A DNA stretch of 64,000 bases from SVTX01 sp045660325 (GCA_045660325.1 JAZRDO010000005.1:62001-126000); one strand, 5' to 3'; shown: positions 1 to 9,087, counted from the first letter of the stretch. Made by a program: numbers and translations. Notes: generated from the letters alone by a model not told the origin.

Positions 1-143
1 TTAAGTGTTTCAAGACCGAAATATTCTTCAACGTCCTTGCCGTTGATTGTGATAGAGCCTGTACCGGGGTAAATTCTTACTCTTGCAACAGACTTCTTTC
101 TTCTACCTGTGCCATAGAAATAAGGCTTTGCGCTTGTATACAT
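1..143 (-). CDS. rpsI: 30S ribosomal protein S9 (partial, runs off window)
   Basis: Only the first 47 codons are present. They read MYTSAKPYFYGTGRRKKSVA and continue with RVRIYPGTG, the conserved N-terminus of ribosomal protein S9: the GTGRRK block, then a basic stretch that contacts 16S rRNA. S9 belongs to the small-subunit head, with a C-terminal tail that reaches the P-site tRNA; that tail is outside the window. The gene follows rplM with a 25-base gap and no separate promoter between them, matching the conserved rplM-rpsI operon order of most bacteria. The identity is clear although only about a third of the protein is visible. Confidence 0.96.
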   Translation of the reverse strand, partial: MYTSAKPYFYGTGRRKKSVARVRIYPGTGSITINGKDVEEYFGLETL

Positions 144-168
144 TAGTTACGACCTTCCTTTCTTATGA

Positions 169-597
169 TTAAAACTCATAAGCTTCGGGCTTCTGAGCCT
201 CGTGCTTATGAACGTCGCCAGCGTATACCTTAAGTCTTGTAGCTGCTGCACGACCGAGAGAGTTCTTAGGAAGCATACCCTTAACTGCTACTTCCATAGC
301 GAATTCGGGCTTTTCTGCCATAAGTGTCTTGTACTGTACGCTCTTGAGACCGCCAACATAGCCGGAGTGTCTCTGATAGTACTTCTGCTCAAGCTTCTTA
401 CCTGTAAGAACAGCCTTATCAGCGTTTACGATGATTACGAAGTTACCACAGTCAACGTGGGGTGTGAATTCAGGAGCATTCTTGCCACGAAGAAGGTCTG
501 CTGCTGCAACTGCTGTCTTACCCATGGGCTTGCCAGCTGCATCGAGCACGTACCACTTGCGGACAACTGCTTCTTTTTTCTGCATAAATGTAGACAT
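169..597 (-). CDS. rplM: 50S ribosomal protein L13
   Basis: The product is 142 residues, the usual L13 length, and carries the family signatures KWYVLDAAGKPMGKTA, the GKNAPEFTPHVDCGNFVIIVNA block, and VKGMLPKNSLGRAA. L13 is an early-assembly protein of the large subunit. I place the start at the MSTFMQKK methionine rather than five codons upstream, because GGAGG lies eight bases before that ATG and the upstream ATG would overlap the Shine-Dalgarno site. It is the first gene of the rplM-rpsI operon, driven by a near-perfect promoter just upstream. Nothing unusual is seen. Confidence 0.97.
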   Translation of the reverse strand: MSTFMQKKEAVVRKWYVLDAAGKPMGKTAVAAADLLRGKNAPEFTPHVDCGNFVIIVNADKAVLTGKKLEQKYYQRHSGYVGGLKSVQYKTLMAEKPEFAMEVAVKGMLPKNSLGRAAATRLKVYAGDVHKHEAQKPEAYEF

Positions 598-647
598 TTT
601 GTTATCCTCCAATTAGTTTACATACTTTTATTTTTTAATACTCGCAT

Positions 648-676
648 ATTATATCATAGGGATTTTACTTTGTCAA
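648..676 (-). promoter_or_regulatory. Sigma-A-type promoter of rplM-rpsI
   Basis: On the minus strand TTGACA is followed after 17 bases by TATAAT, both perfect consensus, about 50 bases upstream of the rplM start. Confidence 0.85.
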
Positions 677-772
677 TACCTTTTTTAAAAATTTTTTAAA
701 TTTTTTAATTTAGCATAGCAATACCTCGTTTTTGCTCTCATTTCCTCCGTTTTTTGCTTTCTTTCCTCGCGC

Positions 773-801
773 TTGATAATCAATTAACAGAAAATAATAA
801 T
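773..801 (+). promoter_or_regulatory. Possible weak promoter of the S1-domain gene
   Basis: TTGATA and AATAAT are separated by 17 bases about 70 bases upstream of the S1-domain gene. The -10 element is poor, so this is only a candidate. Confidence 0.3.
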
Positions 802-870
802 GATATTTCTTCCCTCTATCGAATAGAATGGAATATCATTACAAAAAGCCAAAATACAGGAGGAAAAGAA

Positions 871-1836
871 ATGAATAACGTATATAAGCCTGAGGGCTCC
901 ATAATTGCCACTCAAAGAAACAGAGAGTATCTCTCGAGCAAAGCTTCACTTGAAAAAGCAATGGCAACAGGAATGATCCTCGAGGCTATGGCAACACTTT
1001 GTGATAATGATTTCAATATACACGTTGACCTCGGTTGCATTCGCGGTATTATCCCAAGATCCGAGGCAGCATATAATCATGATGGAAGTGATATTAAGGA
1101 TATAGCGGTGATAACGCGCGTCGGAAAGCCGATATGCTTCAAGGTCATCGGTATTTCAGAATCAGGCGGGAAATGCATTGCCTTACTCTCTCGCCGACAG
1201 GCTCAAATTGAATGCTACAATAATTATATTTCTACGCTTATACCGGGTGACTTGGTGAGCGCGAAAGTAACTCATCTTGAATCCTTCGGAGCGTTTTGTG
1301 ATATCGGCTGCGGTATCATTTCCCTTCTTTCCATTGATTCGATATCAGTATCACGAATCCTCCATCCTAAAGACAGGCTTTTCAGCGGCATGAGTATACG
1401 CGCAATTATTAAGCACATTGATCCTGCGAACAGCAGGATATTCCTATCAACAAAAGAGTTGCTTGGCACTTGGGAGGAGAACGCAAGAGAATTTGCACAA
1501 GGTCAAACTGTAGCGGGAATAATCAGAAGCGTAGAAAGCTACGGCGTTTTCGTTGAGCTTACACCAAACCTCGCAGGACTTGCCGAAATTAAGGAGGATC
1601 TCATTCTTGAGGATGGAAGCAAACTCGACACCTCAGCTATCGGTAAATGCACCGCGGTATACATAAAGAGTATAATTCCCGATAGAATGAAAATTAAGCT
1701 CGTTCTTATCGACTCATACAAAACGAAGGCAAATTCACAAGAGCTTAAATATTATATAAATGAAGATATCACACATATCGATTACTGGAAGTATTCGCCT
1801 GACGGCGCTCCCAAGCTGATAGAAAGCATATTCTGA
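871..1836 (+). CDS. S1 RNA-binding domain protein (ribosomal protein S1-like)
   Basis: The product is 321 residues. Two clear S1 (OB-fold) repeats lie at about residues 126-198 (GDLVSAKVTHLESFGAFCDIG) and 211-285 (GQTVAGIIRSVESYGVFVEL). A more diverged repeat is likely at about 36-112. S1 repeats bind single-stranded RNA. In Firmicutes such short S1 homologues may aid translation of some mRNAs or RNA turnover, but the exact role is not known. The start is chosen at MNNVYKPEG because GGAGG sits seven bases before it; a longer open frame upstream has no ribosome site. It stands alone between the L13 promoter and a bidirectional terminator. It is much shorter than the four-to-six-repeat S1 of proteobacteria. 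Confidence 0.8.
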   Translation: MNNVYKPEGSIIATQRNREYLSSKASLEKAMATGMILEAMATLCDNDFNIHVDLGCIRGIIPRSEAAYNHDGSDIKDIAVITRVGKPICFKVIGISESGGKCIALLSRRQAQIECYNNYISTLIPGDLVSAKVTHLESFGAFCDIGCGIISLLSIDSISVSRILHPKDRLFSGMSIRAIIKHIDPANSRIFLSTKELLGTWEENAREFAQGQTVAGIIRSVESYGVFVELTPNLAGLAEIKEDLILEDGSKLDTSAIGKCTAVYIKSIIPDRMKIKLVLIDSYKTKANSQELKYYINEDITHIDYWKYSPDGAPKLIESIF

Positions 1837-1839
1837 TAA

Positions 1840-1870
1840 AAGCTCCGCTTTGAAATTCAAAGCGGAGCTT
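1840..1870. terminator. Terminator hairpin between S1-domain gene and mgtC
   Basis: A perfect 13-base-pair inverted repeat AAGCTCCGCTTTG/CAAAGCGGAGCTT with a 5-base loop lies between convergent genes. The U-rich side is weak (TTTTATC on the minus strand), so it probably serves both directions. Confidence 0.75.
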
Positions 1871-1874
1871 AAAA

Positions 1875-2576
1875 TTATACCATTATAGCGAAATCAACGC
1901 TCTCAAGCTTCTGGATCTTTTCGATCTTTTCATCAATTGAAACGTTATGAGGAATCTTTATCGTAGCCTCAAGGCCTACGTTCGTGGAAATACCACTTCT
2001 TGAAGATGTAACCTGAATTTCCTTTGCAGAAAAATCATTCTTTAAGGAATGAATTGTTTCCTTAACTGCTGTTACGTCATTCACTTCTATGTAAAAAGTT
2101 ACCATTCTGCGCTTGCGGTTCATATAAGTTTCAAACTTAGTAAGTCCTGCGAAAGCGAATACCGCAACAATTGCAGCAAAGAACGCGGGAATGTAGAGAC
2201 CGAAGCCGACTGCAAGACCAATGGCCGCAGTTGCCCAAATGCCCGCCGCAGTAGTTAGGCCCGAAATATGGGACTTGCCCTTTCGAAGAAGAATGGTGCC
2301 CGCGCCAAGGAATGAAATTCCGCTTATAACCTGCGCGCCGGTTCTTTGCGCATCGGAGGACATTCCAAGCACTTCGGTAAGATGAAGACCGATGATCGCG
2401 CATAAAGCAGAGCCCAAGGATACAAGAATATGCGTACGTAAGCCTGCGGCGCGTCCTGAAAATTCTCTCTCAAATCCGATAATCGCGCCTGCTATTACCG
2501 CGAGAAGTATTTTTAAAAGCATTTGAAGTATGTGGTAATCTCTGAAATAATCAACTAAGCTGTTCCATAATTCCAT
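1875..2576 (-). CDS. MgtC/SapB family membrane protein
   Basis: The product is 233 residues. The N-terminal 140 residues hold four to five hydrophobic segments and the MgtC family block GFEREFSGRAAGLRTHILVSLGSA. The last 85 residues are soluble and look like the ACT-like C-terminal domain of the family. MgtC proteins are linked to magnesium homeostasis and, in some species, to modulation of other membrane ATPases; transport by MgtC itself is doubtful. The start has GGAGGT at good spacing. It lies 14 bases downstream of pcrA and is probably cotranscribed with it; no magnesium riboswitch or promoter is visible in the short gap. Confidence 0.88.
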   Translation of the reverse strand: MELWNSLVDYFRDYHILQMLLKILLAVIAGAIIGFEREFSGRAAGLRTHILVSLGSALCAIIGLHLTEVLGMSSDAQRTGAQVISGISFLGAGTILLRKGKSHISGLTTAAGIWATAAIGLAVGFGLYIPAFFAAIVAVFAFAGLTKFETYMNRKRRMVTFYIEVNDVTAVKETIHSLKNDFSAKEIQVTSSRSGISTNVGLEATIKIPHNVSIDEKIEKIQKLESVDFAIMV

Positions 2577-2590
2577 AATAGCACCTCCAA

Positions 2591-5011
2591 TTATATTTTC
2601 TTTAATTTAGCGTATGTTGCCATAAGCTTTTTCGTTCCTACCTTGTCGAACATTACCTCATAGAGCATATCCGCGCCCATCTTTTTGGCAGAAAGGATCT
2701 CGCCGTCTCCAAAGGTAAGATGACGAACTCTATCTCCGGGAATAAACGTATTAACGGGAGTGTTTTCCTTTGTAAACAAGGGCTTACCTACCGTTATATC
2801 GTTCTTAGGCATCTGTCTTTGAACGTATGGCTTATTGTATCCCTGATTGGAGTTAAAGCTTCTCTGCGGGTATGTATAGCCTCCGTAGACGGTAGACTCG
2901 TCGGGCTCAATATATTCATCAAGATATTCATCGGGAATCTCATTTACAAATCGAGATTTGGGATTATACTGGGTCTGACCGTAAAGCAATCTTGATTTTG
3001 TATGGTAAATATAAATTTTCTCCTTGGCGCGTGTCAGAGCAACGTAAGCAAGACGGCGCTCCTCCTCCATATCCTCGTTGGTGCCAATAATGTTTTGCAT
3101 ACCGGGAAAAATACCGTCCTCCATGCCAGGCAAAACAACGATCGGAAATTCAAGTCCCTTTGCGCTGTGTATCGTCATCATAACTACCGCATTTGCTGAA
3201 TCATCGTATCTGTCAACGTCAGCAACGAGCGCATTTTCCTCAAGAAAGCCTACAAGAGTGGGCTGTTCGGTATTATTCACGTATTCAATAATGCTCGACT
3301 TGAATTCGTCAAGGTTTTCAAGACGGTCCTTTTCCTCAACTCCCGCATCTATGAGCATTTGGCGGTATCCCGTCATGCTCACTACGGAGTCAAAAAGATC
3401 GGGCAAGGATTCATACTGCGCCATGGCGGTAAGTCGGTTAATAATTGAAGCAAATCTTACAAGAGTTTCGGCGCTTCTTGAAAGCGCGGGATAAGATGTA
3501 GCATTCTCAATCACCTCAAACATTGAAGAGCCGTTTTCAAGCGCGATCTCTTCAATTGCCGCGATAGTACGGTCTCCGATCTTTCTCTTAGGCTCATTGA
3601 TAATACGGAGTAATCTTTCCCTGTCCGAGTGGTTTGCAATAAGCTGCAGGTATGCAACAACGTCGCGGATTTCCTTTCTATCCGAGAATCTTACACCGCC
3701 GAGCATTCTGTACGGGATCGCACTCTTTGCAAAGGCGCGTTCAATACCGCTTGACTGCGCGTTAGTTCTGTAGAGCACCGCAAAGTCTCTATATTCTCTG
3801 TCCTTGCGGGAAACCTCATTATAAACAAGATCAACAATAGCTCTTGCCTCGGCATTCTGGTCATCAAAGCGACGAAGAAATATCTTCTCGCCAATCTTTC
3901 CGTCAGTCCAAAGGTTTTTACCCTTTCTGCCCTTATTATGTGCAATAACGGCGTTGGCAGAATTGAGGATAGTGGATGTAGAGCGATAATTTTGCTCTAG
4001 CTTTATAACCTTTGCATCGTCAAAGGTCCTGTCAAAGTTCAAAATGTTCTCAATGGTCGCACCGCGGAACTTGTAGATAGACTGGTCGTCGTCACCAACT
4101 ACCATAAGATTACGGAATCCGCCTGCCATCATTGAGGTAAATACGAACTGCGCGTAGTTTGTGTCCTGATACTCGTCAACGCAAACGTATTTGAATTTTC
4201 TTTGATAATATTCGAGTATGTCCTTATTGTTCTTCAAAAGGAATACTGTTTTCATAATAATATCGTCGAAATCAAGCGCGTTTGATGCTTCCATCTGTTG
4301 CTGATAAGTCTTGTATATCTTCGCGATCTTGGAAAGACGGAAATCTCCGCCGCTTTCCGTTTCAAAGGCGCTAGGTGTCAAAAGCTTATCCTTTGCCCTG
4401 CCGATCTCGGAGATCACACTCTTTATAGGAAACTGCTTTTCATCAACACCGCACTTTTTCATGGCGGAGAGAATAGCCTTCTTGCTATCGTCCGCATCGT
4501 ATATGGTAAAACCTTCACGAAGTCCGATCTTATCGTAATTCACGCGCAAAATTCTCATACAAATCGAATGGAACGTGCCTGCCCAAATATCCTTGGAGAC
4601 GGGATCATCACCGCCAAAGGCTGCATCCAAGCGAGATTTGATCTCATTTGCCGCCTTATTTGTAAAGGTAATTGCGAGAATTCTATACGGTGGGCAAGGA
4701 TTATATGCGAAGTCGGGGAGAAGCCCCTCCGCCGCTTCAACCGAAGGAGCATCGAACGCTTCCTTCATTTCTTTTATGTATTGCTCATCAACGAAATCAG
4801 GAACGTAATCCGTATGATATCCATTTCCGTATTTCATTATATGTACAATTCTTTTTACTAAAACCGTCGTTTTGCCACTGCCTGCACCCGCAAGTATCAA
4901 AAGCGGATCGTTTACGCAAAAGACCGCTTCCCTCTGCTTGGAGTTAAGTGAGGCATAGCATTTATCGAATAAAGCTCGCTTGAGCCTTAAATACTCGTCA
5001 TTTATATACAT
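2591..5011 (-). CDS. pcrA: ATP-dependent DNA helicase PcrA (UvrD/Rep family)
   Basis: The product is an 806-residue superfamily 1 helicase that unwinds DNA 3' to 5' in nucleotide excision repair and in removing RecA or stalled RNA polymerase. Visible motifs are Walker A AGAGSGKTT (residues 41-49), AITFTNKAANE (Ia), CVDEYQDTN (II), GDDDQSIYKFRGA (III), LEQNYRS (IV), TIHSAKGLEF (V) and VALTRAKE (VI). The C-terminus ends with a short KOW/Tudor-like segment (GDRVRHLTFGDGEI), as in PcrA, where it contacts RNA polymerase. The length is slightly above the usual 730-780. It precedes mgtC, and the upstream hairpin separates it from the Asn-rich gene. Confidence 0.95.
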   Translation of the reverse strand: MYINDEYLRLKRALFDKCYASLNSKQREAVFCVNDPLLILAGAGSGKTTVLVKRIVHIMKYGNGYHTDYVPDFVDEQYIKEMKEAFDAPSVEAAEGLLPDFAYNPCPPYRILAITFTNKAANEIKSRLDAAFGGDDPVSKDIWAGTFHSICMRILRVNYDKIGLREGFTIYDADDSKKAILSAMKKCGVDEKQFPIKSVISEIGRAKDKLLTPSAFETESGGDFRLSKIAKIYKTYQQQMEASNALDFDDIIMKTVFLLKNNKDILEYYQRKFKYVCVDEYQDTNYAQFVFTSMMAGGFRNLMVVGDDDQSIYKFRGATIENILNFDRTFDDAKVIKLEQNYRSTSTILNSANAVIAHNKGRKGKNLWTDGKIGEKIFLRRFDDQNAEARAIVDLVYNEVSRKDREYRDFAVLYRTNAQSSGIERAFAKSAIPYRMLGGVRFSDRKEIRDVVAYLQLIANHSDRERLLRIINEPKRKIGDRTIAAIEEIALENGSSMFEVIENATSYPALSRSAETLVRFASIINRLTAMAQYESLPDLFDSVVSMTGYRQMLIDAGVEEKDRLENLDEFKSSIIEYVNNTEQPTLVGFLEENALVADVDRYDDSANAVVMMTIHSAKGLEFPIVVLPGMEDGIFPGMQNIIGTNEDMEEERRLAYVALTRAKEKIYIYHTKSRLLYGQTQYNPKSRFVNEIPDEYLDEYIEPDESTVYGGYTYPQRSFNSNQGYNKPYVQRQMPKNDITVGKPLFTKENTPVNTFIPGDRVRHLTFGDGEILSAKKMGADMLYEVMFDKVGTKKLMATYAKLKKI

Positions 5012-5033
5012 TTAAATTGTTTTCCTCTCAATG

Positions 5034-5066
5034 ACAATGGGTTGCCGCATTGCGACAACCCATTGT
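5034..5066 (-). terminator. Stem-loop upstream of pcrA
   Basis: An 11-base-pair inverted repeat (ACAATGGGTTG with CAACCCATTGT) follows the Asn-rich gene. There is no U-run after it, so it may be an RNA-stabilising or attenuating hairpin rather than a strong terminator. Confidence 0.5.
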
Positions 5067-5078
5067 TTACAATAAGAT

Positions 5079-5330
5079 TTACTTACTGTTCTTTGAATTC
5101 TTTGAGTTGTCCTGATAATTGTTGGACGAATTGTTCTGTGCCTTGTTCTGAGAATTATTCTGAGAGTTGTTTTGTGCCTTGTTCTGAGAATTATTCTGAG
5201 AGTTGTTCTGTGCCTTGTTCTGAGAATTATTCTGAGAATTGTTCTGAGAATTGTTCTGAGAATTGTTCTGAGATCTGTTCTGTGTGTTCTTGTTGGAGAT
5301 ATCAGCGTTAAAGCTATTATTGTTCTGCAT
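5079..5330 (-). CDS. Low-complexity Asn/Gln/Ser repeat protein
   Basis: The product is 83 residues. After a short head (MQNNNSFNADISNKNTQNRS) most of the protein is a tandem run of QNNS and QNKA tetrapeptides, ending in a YQDNSKNSKNSK tail. There is no signal peptide, membrane segment or cysteine. The start has AAAGGA nine bases upstream. I recognise the general type (short Asn/Gln/Ser/Lys-rich proteins of unknown role occur in Clostridia) but cannot assign a function. It lies between the membrane protein gene and pcrA on the same strand. The DNA is a tandem repeat with a 12-base period, so its length may vary between strains. Confidence 0.7.
   Translation of the reverse strand: MQNNNSFNADISNKNTQNRSQNNSQNNSQNNSQNNSQNKAQNNSQNNSQNKAQNNSQNNSQNKAQNNSSNNYQDNSKNSKNSK
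5108..5277 (-). repeat. Tandem repeat within the Asn-rich gene
   Basis: The plus strand shows repeated TGAGAATTGTTC / TGAGAATTATTC / TGTGCCTTGTTC 12-base units in register with the reading frame, giving QNNS and QNKA repeats. Higher-order 36-base periodicity (two NNSQ units, then one NKAQ unit) is visible. Confidence 0.75.
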
Positions 5331-5401
5331 TTTCAAATATCCTTTCTTTTTGAGATTGCAAAATAAGTATTTACAAAAACAAGAAAAGATATTCATAACA
5401 A

Positions 5402-6142
5402 TCATTTTTTCTTCTTATGCTTTTTCTTTTGCGCCTTCTTTTTGAGCCGATCCTCATAAAGCTTACGGGTAAGCTCCATATTTTCCTGCTCTTTTTTGTC
5501 ATTTCGGTCGTGAATCTTATTAATAAATCCAATCTTAGACTTTTTACGCTTCATTTCAACGTCCTCGGACGGACAAATGAAGGCATAACACTTGAACAAA
5601 AGGAAAATGTTCATAAGAATATAGATAATATTGATAATAATCGCAATGATCGCAAGTGTCGGAAGCGCACTCTTTACATTTTCAGTGGGATTTATATTAA
5701 GAATTCTTCCCACGAGTTCAAAAGCATAAGCTATCGCTACAAAGATAAGATTTCTGTACGCCGCATTTTTCGTCGGCTCATAATCAACTCTCTTTGAAAT
5801 ATCAATAACACCATACAAAAATGCAATATTAAAACCGCAGTCAAATATAAATCTGACGTATGAAAAAATATTATATCCAAGGCTGCCCGAAAGACCAAGG
5901 TTGATGGAAAAGAGATTATCAAGTCCAACCAAGGTCTCAAACAGGCTGAATGCGGTTAATATTATAGAAATCACAAATGCGTAATTGAATACAGGGCTGT
6001 ATTTTTTAAGCTCGGATAGACCGAGGTAGCAAAGGAAATATCCTATAAGTAAGCCTGCAAAGGCATAATTTCCAAGTCCGCCGAGTCCTATCGGGAACAA
6101 ATATGCTACCGTATATCCGATAAGCAGTAAACCGAATCCCAT
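5402..6142 (-). CDS. Multi-pass membrane protein of unknown function
   Basis: The product is 246 residues with about six hydrophobic segments in the first 190 residues, followed by a highly charged cytoplasmic tail that ends in KKKAQKKKHKKKK. I do not recognise the family. Its start lies one base after the secA stop codon, with a GGTAAGGG ribosome site inside the last secA codons, so it is probably translationally coupled to secA. The basic tail could contact RNA, ribosomes or acidic lipid, but this is inference. No catalytic motif is visible. Confidence 0.75.
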   Translation of the reverse strand: MGFGLLLIGYTVAYLFPIGLGGLGNYAFAGLLIGYFLCYLGLSELKKYSPVFNYAFVISIILTAFSLFETLVGLDNLFSINLGLSGSLGYNIFSYVRFIFDCGFNIAFLYGVIDISKRVDYEPTKNAAYRNLIFVAIAYAFELVGRILNINPTENVKSALPTLAIIAIIINIIYILMNIFLLFKCYAFICPSEDVEMKRKKSKIGFINKIHDRNDKKEQENMELTRKLYEDRLKKKAQKKKHKKKK

Positions 6143-6143
6143 A

Positions 6144-8906
6144 TCAGTTACCCTTACCTACCAGGTTGGGATTAGCGCCGCAGCAATTCTTGTACTTTTT
6201 ACCTGATCCGCAGGGACAGGGATCGTTTCTGCCGATCTTTGCCGCTGCCTTTACGGTTGCCGCCTTCTTAACGAAGATCTTCTTTGAAATCTTAGCATCG
6301 CCCTCAAGACTCGCTACTAAGGGGTTTGCTACCTGCACACGCTTTATCTCCTCGTGTCTGGGGTATGCCGACATGATCATTCTTACGGTCTTCATTCGGA
6401 TCTCGCTTACCATCGCGTCAAACATATCACCGCCAACGATTCTATACTCGGTAACGGGGTCTCTCTGAGCATAGGACTGAAGTCCTATTGTACTCTTGAG
6501 ATCGTCCATAGCATCAATATGCTCCATCCAAGCTCTGTCAACGTTCTGAAGAAGGATCGCTCTCTGTACCTCAAGGAAGGTCTCACGTCCGAAAAGCTCC
6601 TCCTTTTCCTTGAGCATCTTAAGCGCGCGAAGCTCGAGCATATTTACAAATTCATCCTTCTTAAGCTTCTTCAACTCACGCTCATCATATTTGAAGTCTT
6701 CATCCGTGCAAAGATACATGAGATTTGCGCGGAGTCCGTCGAAATCCCAATTGAACGCAGATTCGTCTGCTGTATGCGCGTCAATTGTTTCATCAACCGC
6801 TGTGAGCACAAGTCTGCGAATTGTTTCCTCAACGTCCTCGCTGCCTGACAGTACGTCGCCTCTTTGCTTGTAGATGATGGTTCTCTGCTGATTCATTACG
6901 TCATCGTATGCAAGAACGTACTTTCTACGCTTGAAGTCACGATCCTCTATCTTCTTTTGTGCGCTTTCAATAGTATTAGAAAGAATTCGCGCGTCGATAG
7001 GTGTATTCTCATCAAGCCCCATTCTGTCAACAAGACCGATAATTCTATCAGAGCCAAAGAGTCTCATAAGATCATCCTCAAGAGCGAGATAAAATCTCGA
7101 TTCTCCGGGGTCGCCCTGACGTCCCGCGCGTCCGCGAAGCTGATTGTCAATTCGACGGCTTTCATGTCTTTCAGTACCGAGAATAAAGAGACCGCCAACG
7201 CTTCTTACCTTTTGAGCCTCGGGCTCAATCTCAGTCTTATATTTAGCGTAAAGCTCAGCGAAAAGCTCGCGAGCAGCGAGAATTTCGGGATCAGCCGTAG
7301 CGCTTGTACCGTTCGCCTGCGCTATGATATCCTCGGGAATCTCTCTTGCGCGCATCTCATTCTTCGCCATAAATTCAGGATTGCCGCCAAGCATAATGTC
7401 AGTACCACGTCCCGCCATATTAGTGGAAATGGTTACCGCGCCAAACTTACCCGCCTGAGCAACGATCTCGGCTTCCTTTGCATGATATTTAGCATTAAGA
7501 ACGGTATGAGGAATACCGTGATCGCGAAGCTTTCTTGATAAAACCTCGGATTTATCAATTGAAACAGTGCCGACAAGCACGGGCTGTCCCTTCGCGTGAC
7601 ATTCCTTGATCTGCTCGATAACGGCATTATATTTACCGTTTACGGATTTGTAAACCGCATCGGGCCAATCCTTTCTTATCATAGGCTTATTCGTAGGAAC
7701 CTCAACAACGTCAAGCTTGTAGATCTCGCGGAATTCAGGCTCCTCTGTAAGTGCGGTACCTGTCATACCCGAGAGCTTGTTATACATTCTGAAGTAATTC
7801 TGGAACGTGATCGTAGCAAGGGTCTTGTTTTCCTTCTCGATCTTAACACCTTCCTTAGCTTCGATCGCCTGATGCAAGCCGTCGGAATATCTACGTCCGG
7901 GCATCATACGTCCCGTGAATTCGTCGACGATAATTACACCCTTATCAGTTACTACGTACTGAACGTCGCGCACCATTGTACCGTGCGCCTTAATAGCCTG
8001 ATTTACGTAGTGCATAAGGTCGGTATTTTCCGTGTCAGTGAAGTTACTTACACCGAAGAATGCCTCAGCCTTCTTTGCTCCCTTGGGAGTGAGAACGGCA
8101 TTTCTTGCCTTTTCGTCAACTATATAATCCGCATCAATATCGTCATTATCCTGCTTTGCATCGATTTCCTTGATAACGTGCTTTCTAAGTGTACGGACAA
8201 ATCTATCGGCTCTCTCGTACATATCGGTAGGCTCATCACCTGCGCCCGAAATAATAAGCGGAGTTCTCGCCTCGTCAATAAGAATGGAGTCAACCTCGTC
8301 GATAATTGCGAAGGAGTGTCCTCTCTGCACCATTCTTTCCTTATAAACCGCCATGTTGTCACGGAGATAATCAAAACCGAACTCGTTATTAGTACCGTAT
8401 GTGATATCTGCCGCATAAGCCGCTTTCTTTTCGTCGTGGCTCATTCCGTGAACTGTAAGGCCTGTTGAAAGTCCCATAAACGCGTACACTCTGCCCATCT
8501 GCTCACTGTCTCGGGTAGCAAGATAGTCGTTTACAGTAACGATATGAACGCCGTTACCTGCAAGCGCGTTAAGATATGCGGGAAGTGTTTCAACGAGAGT
8601 CTTACCTTCACCCGTCTTCATTTCGGCAATTCTTCCCTGATGAAGAATAATACCGCCGAGGAGCTGTACGTGGAAGGGGCGCAGACCGAGAACTCTCTCA
8701 TCAGCCTCTCTTATTGCCGCAAATGCCTCGGGCAAAATATCATCAAGTGTCTCACCGTTTGCGAGTCGGTTTTTAAATATCGCAGTCATTCCCTGAAGCT
8801 CTGCGTCAGACATATTTTTAAATTTGTCTGCGAGCGCTTCAATTTTATTCGCTATCTTTTCAAGCTTCTTTATCTGCTTCTGACTATATGATGGAAAAAG
8901 TCCCAT
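6144..8906 (-). CDS. secA: Preprotein translocase ATPase SecA
   Basis: The product is the 920-residue motor that drives unfolded proteins through SecYEG. Walker A is MKTGEGKT at about residues 97-104; Walker B is in DEVDSILIDEARTPLIISG. The preprotein crosslinking region, helicase motif QLRGRAGRQGDPG and a C-terminal zinc-binding SEC-C motif (NDPCPCGSGKKYKNCC) are all present, so the protein is full length. The start has GGAGGATAAGATAA before ATG. It heads the run secA, membrane protein, Asn-rich protein, pcrA, mgtC, with a promoter just upstream. The usual prfB neighbour is absent. Confidence 0.97.
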   Translation of the reverse strand: MGLFPSYSQKQIKKLEKIANKIEALADKFKNMSDAELQGMTAIFKNRLANGETLDDILPEAFAAIREADERVLGLRPFHVQLLGGIILHQGRIAEMKTGEGKTLVETLPAYLNALAGNGVHIVTVNDYLATRDSEQMGRVYAFMGLSTGLTVHGMSHDEKKAAYAADITYGTNNEFGFDYLRDNMAVYKERMVQRGHSFAIIDEVDSILIDEARTPLIISGAGDEPTDMYERADRFVRTLRKHVIKEIDAKQDNDDIDADYIVDEKARNAVLTPKGAKKAEAFFGVSNFTDTENTDLMHYVNQAIKAHGTMVRDVQYVVTDKGVIIVDEFTGRMMPGRRYSDGLHQAIEAKEGVKIEKENKTLATITFQNYFRMYNKLSGMTGTALTEEPEFREIYKLDVVEVPTNKPMIRKDWPDAVYKSVNGKYNAVIEQIKECHAKGQPVLVGTVSIDKSEVLSRKLRDHGIPHTVLNAKYHAKEAEIVAQAGKFGAVTISTNMAGRGTDIMLGGNPEFMAKNEMRAREIPEDIIAQANGTSATADPEILAARELFAELYAKYKTEIEPEAQKVRSVGGLFILGTERHESRRIDNQLRGRAGRQGDPGESRFYLALEDDLMRLFGSDRIIGLVDRMGLDENTPIDARILSNTIESAQKKIEDRDFKRRKYVLAYDDVMNQQRTIIYKQRGDVLSGSEDVEETIRRLVLTAVDETIDAHTADESAFNWDFDGLRANLMYLCTDEDFKYDERELKKLKKDEFVNMLELRALKMLKEKEELFGRETFLEVQRAILLQNVDRAWMEHIDAMDDLKSTIGLQSYAQRDPVTEYRIVGGDMFDAMVSEIRMKTVRMIMSAYPRHEEIKRVQVANPLVASLEGDAKISKKIFVKKAATVKAAAKIGRNDPCPCGSGKKYKNCCGANPNLVGKGN

Positions 8907-8948
8907 TTATCTTATCCTCCGTACGAGTAGATTTTTGCAATACATTGT

Positions 8949-8978
8949 ATTATACCACATATTTTTATATATTGCAAA
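8949..8978 (-). promoter_or_regulatory. Promoter of secA
   Basis: On the minus strand TTTGCA and TATAAT are 18 bases apart, about 40 bases before the secA start. Confidence 0.65.
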
Positions 8979-9006
8979 CTGTATTTGTAAATTTTTACGA
9001 AAATAC

Positions 9007-9035
9007 TTGAAATATTTTATAATTTAATATATAAT
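9007..9035 (+). promoter_or_regulatory. Promoter of trmL-mnmA
   Basis: TTGAAA and TATAAT with a 17-base spacer lie about 50 bases before trmL, back to back with the secA promoter. Confidence 0.75.
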
Positions 9036-9087
9036 TTAAGTGCAAATTTCAAATTTGTGCAAAATTCAAACGTAATAGGATAAAAAT

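Noticed and set aside
5042..5311. Cys/Ser/Glu repeat open frame (CSVPCSENYSE) on the plus strand
   Set aside because: It is the reverse reading of the tandem repeat in the Asn-rich gene. The minus frame has a ribosome site and a proper start; the plus frame begins inside the stem-loop.
7596..8468. 290-codon open frame opposite secA
   Set aside because: Antisense shadow of secA; no motif or ribosome site.
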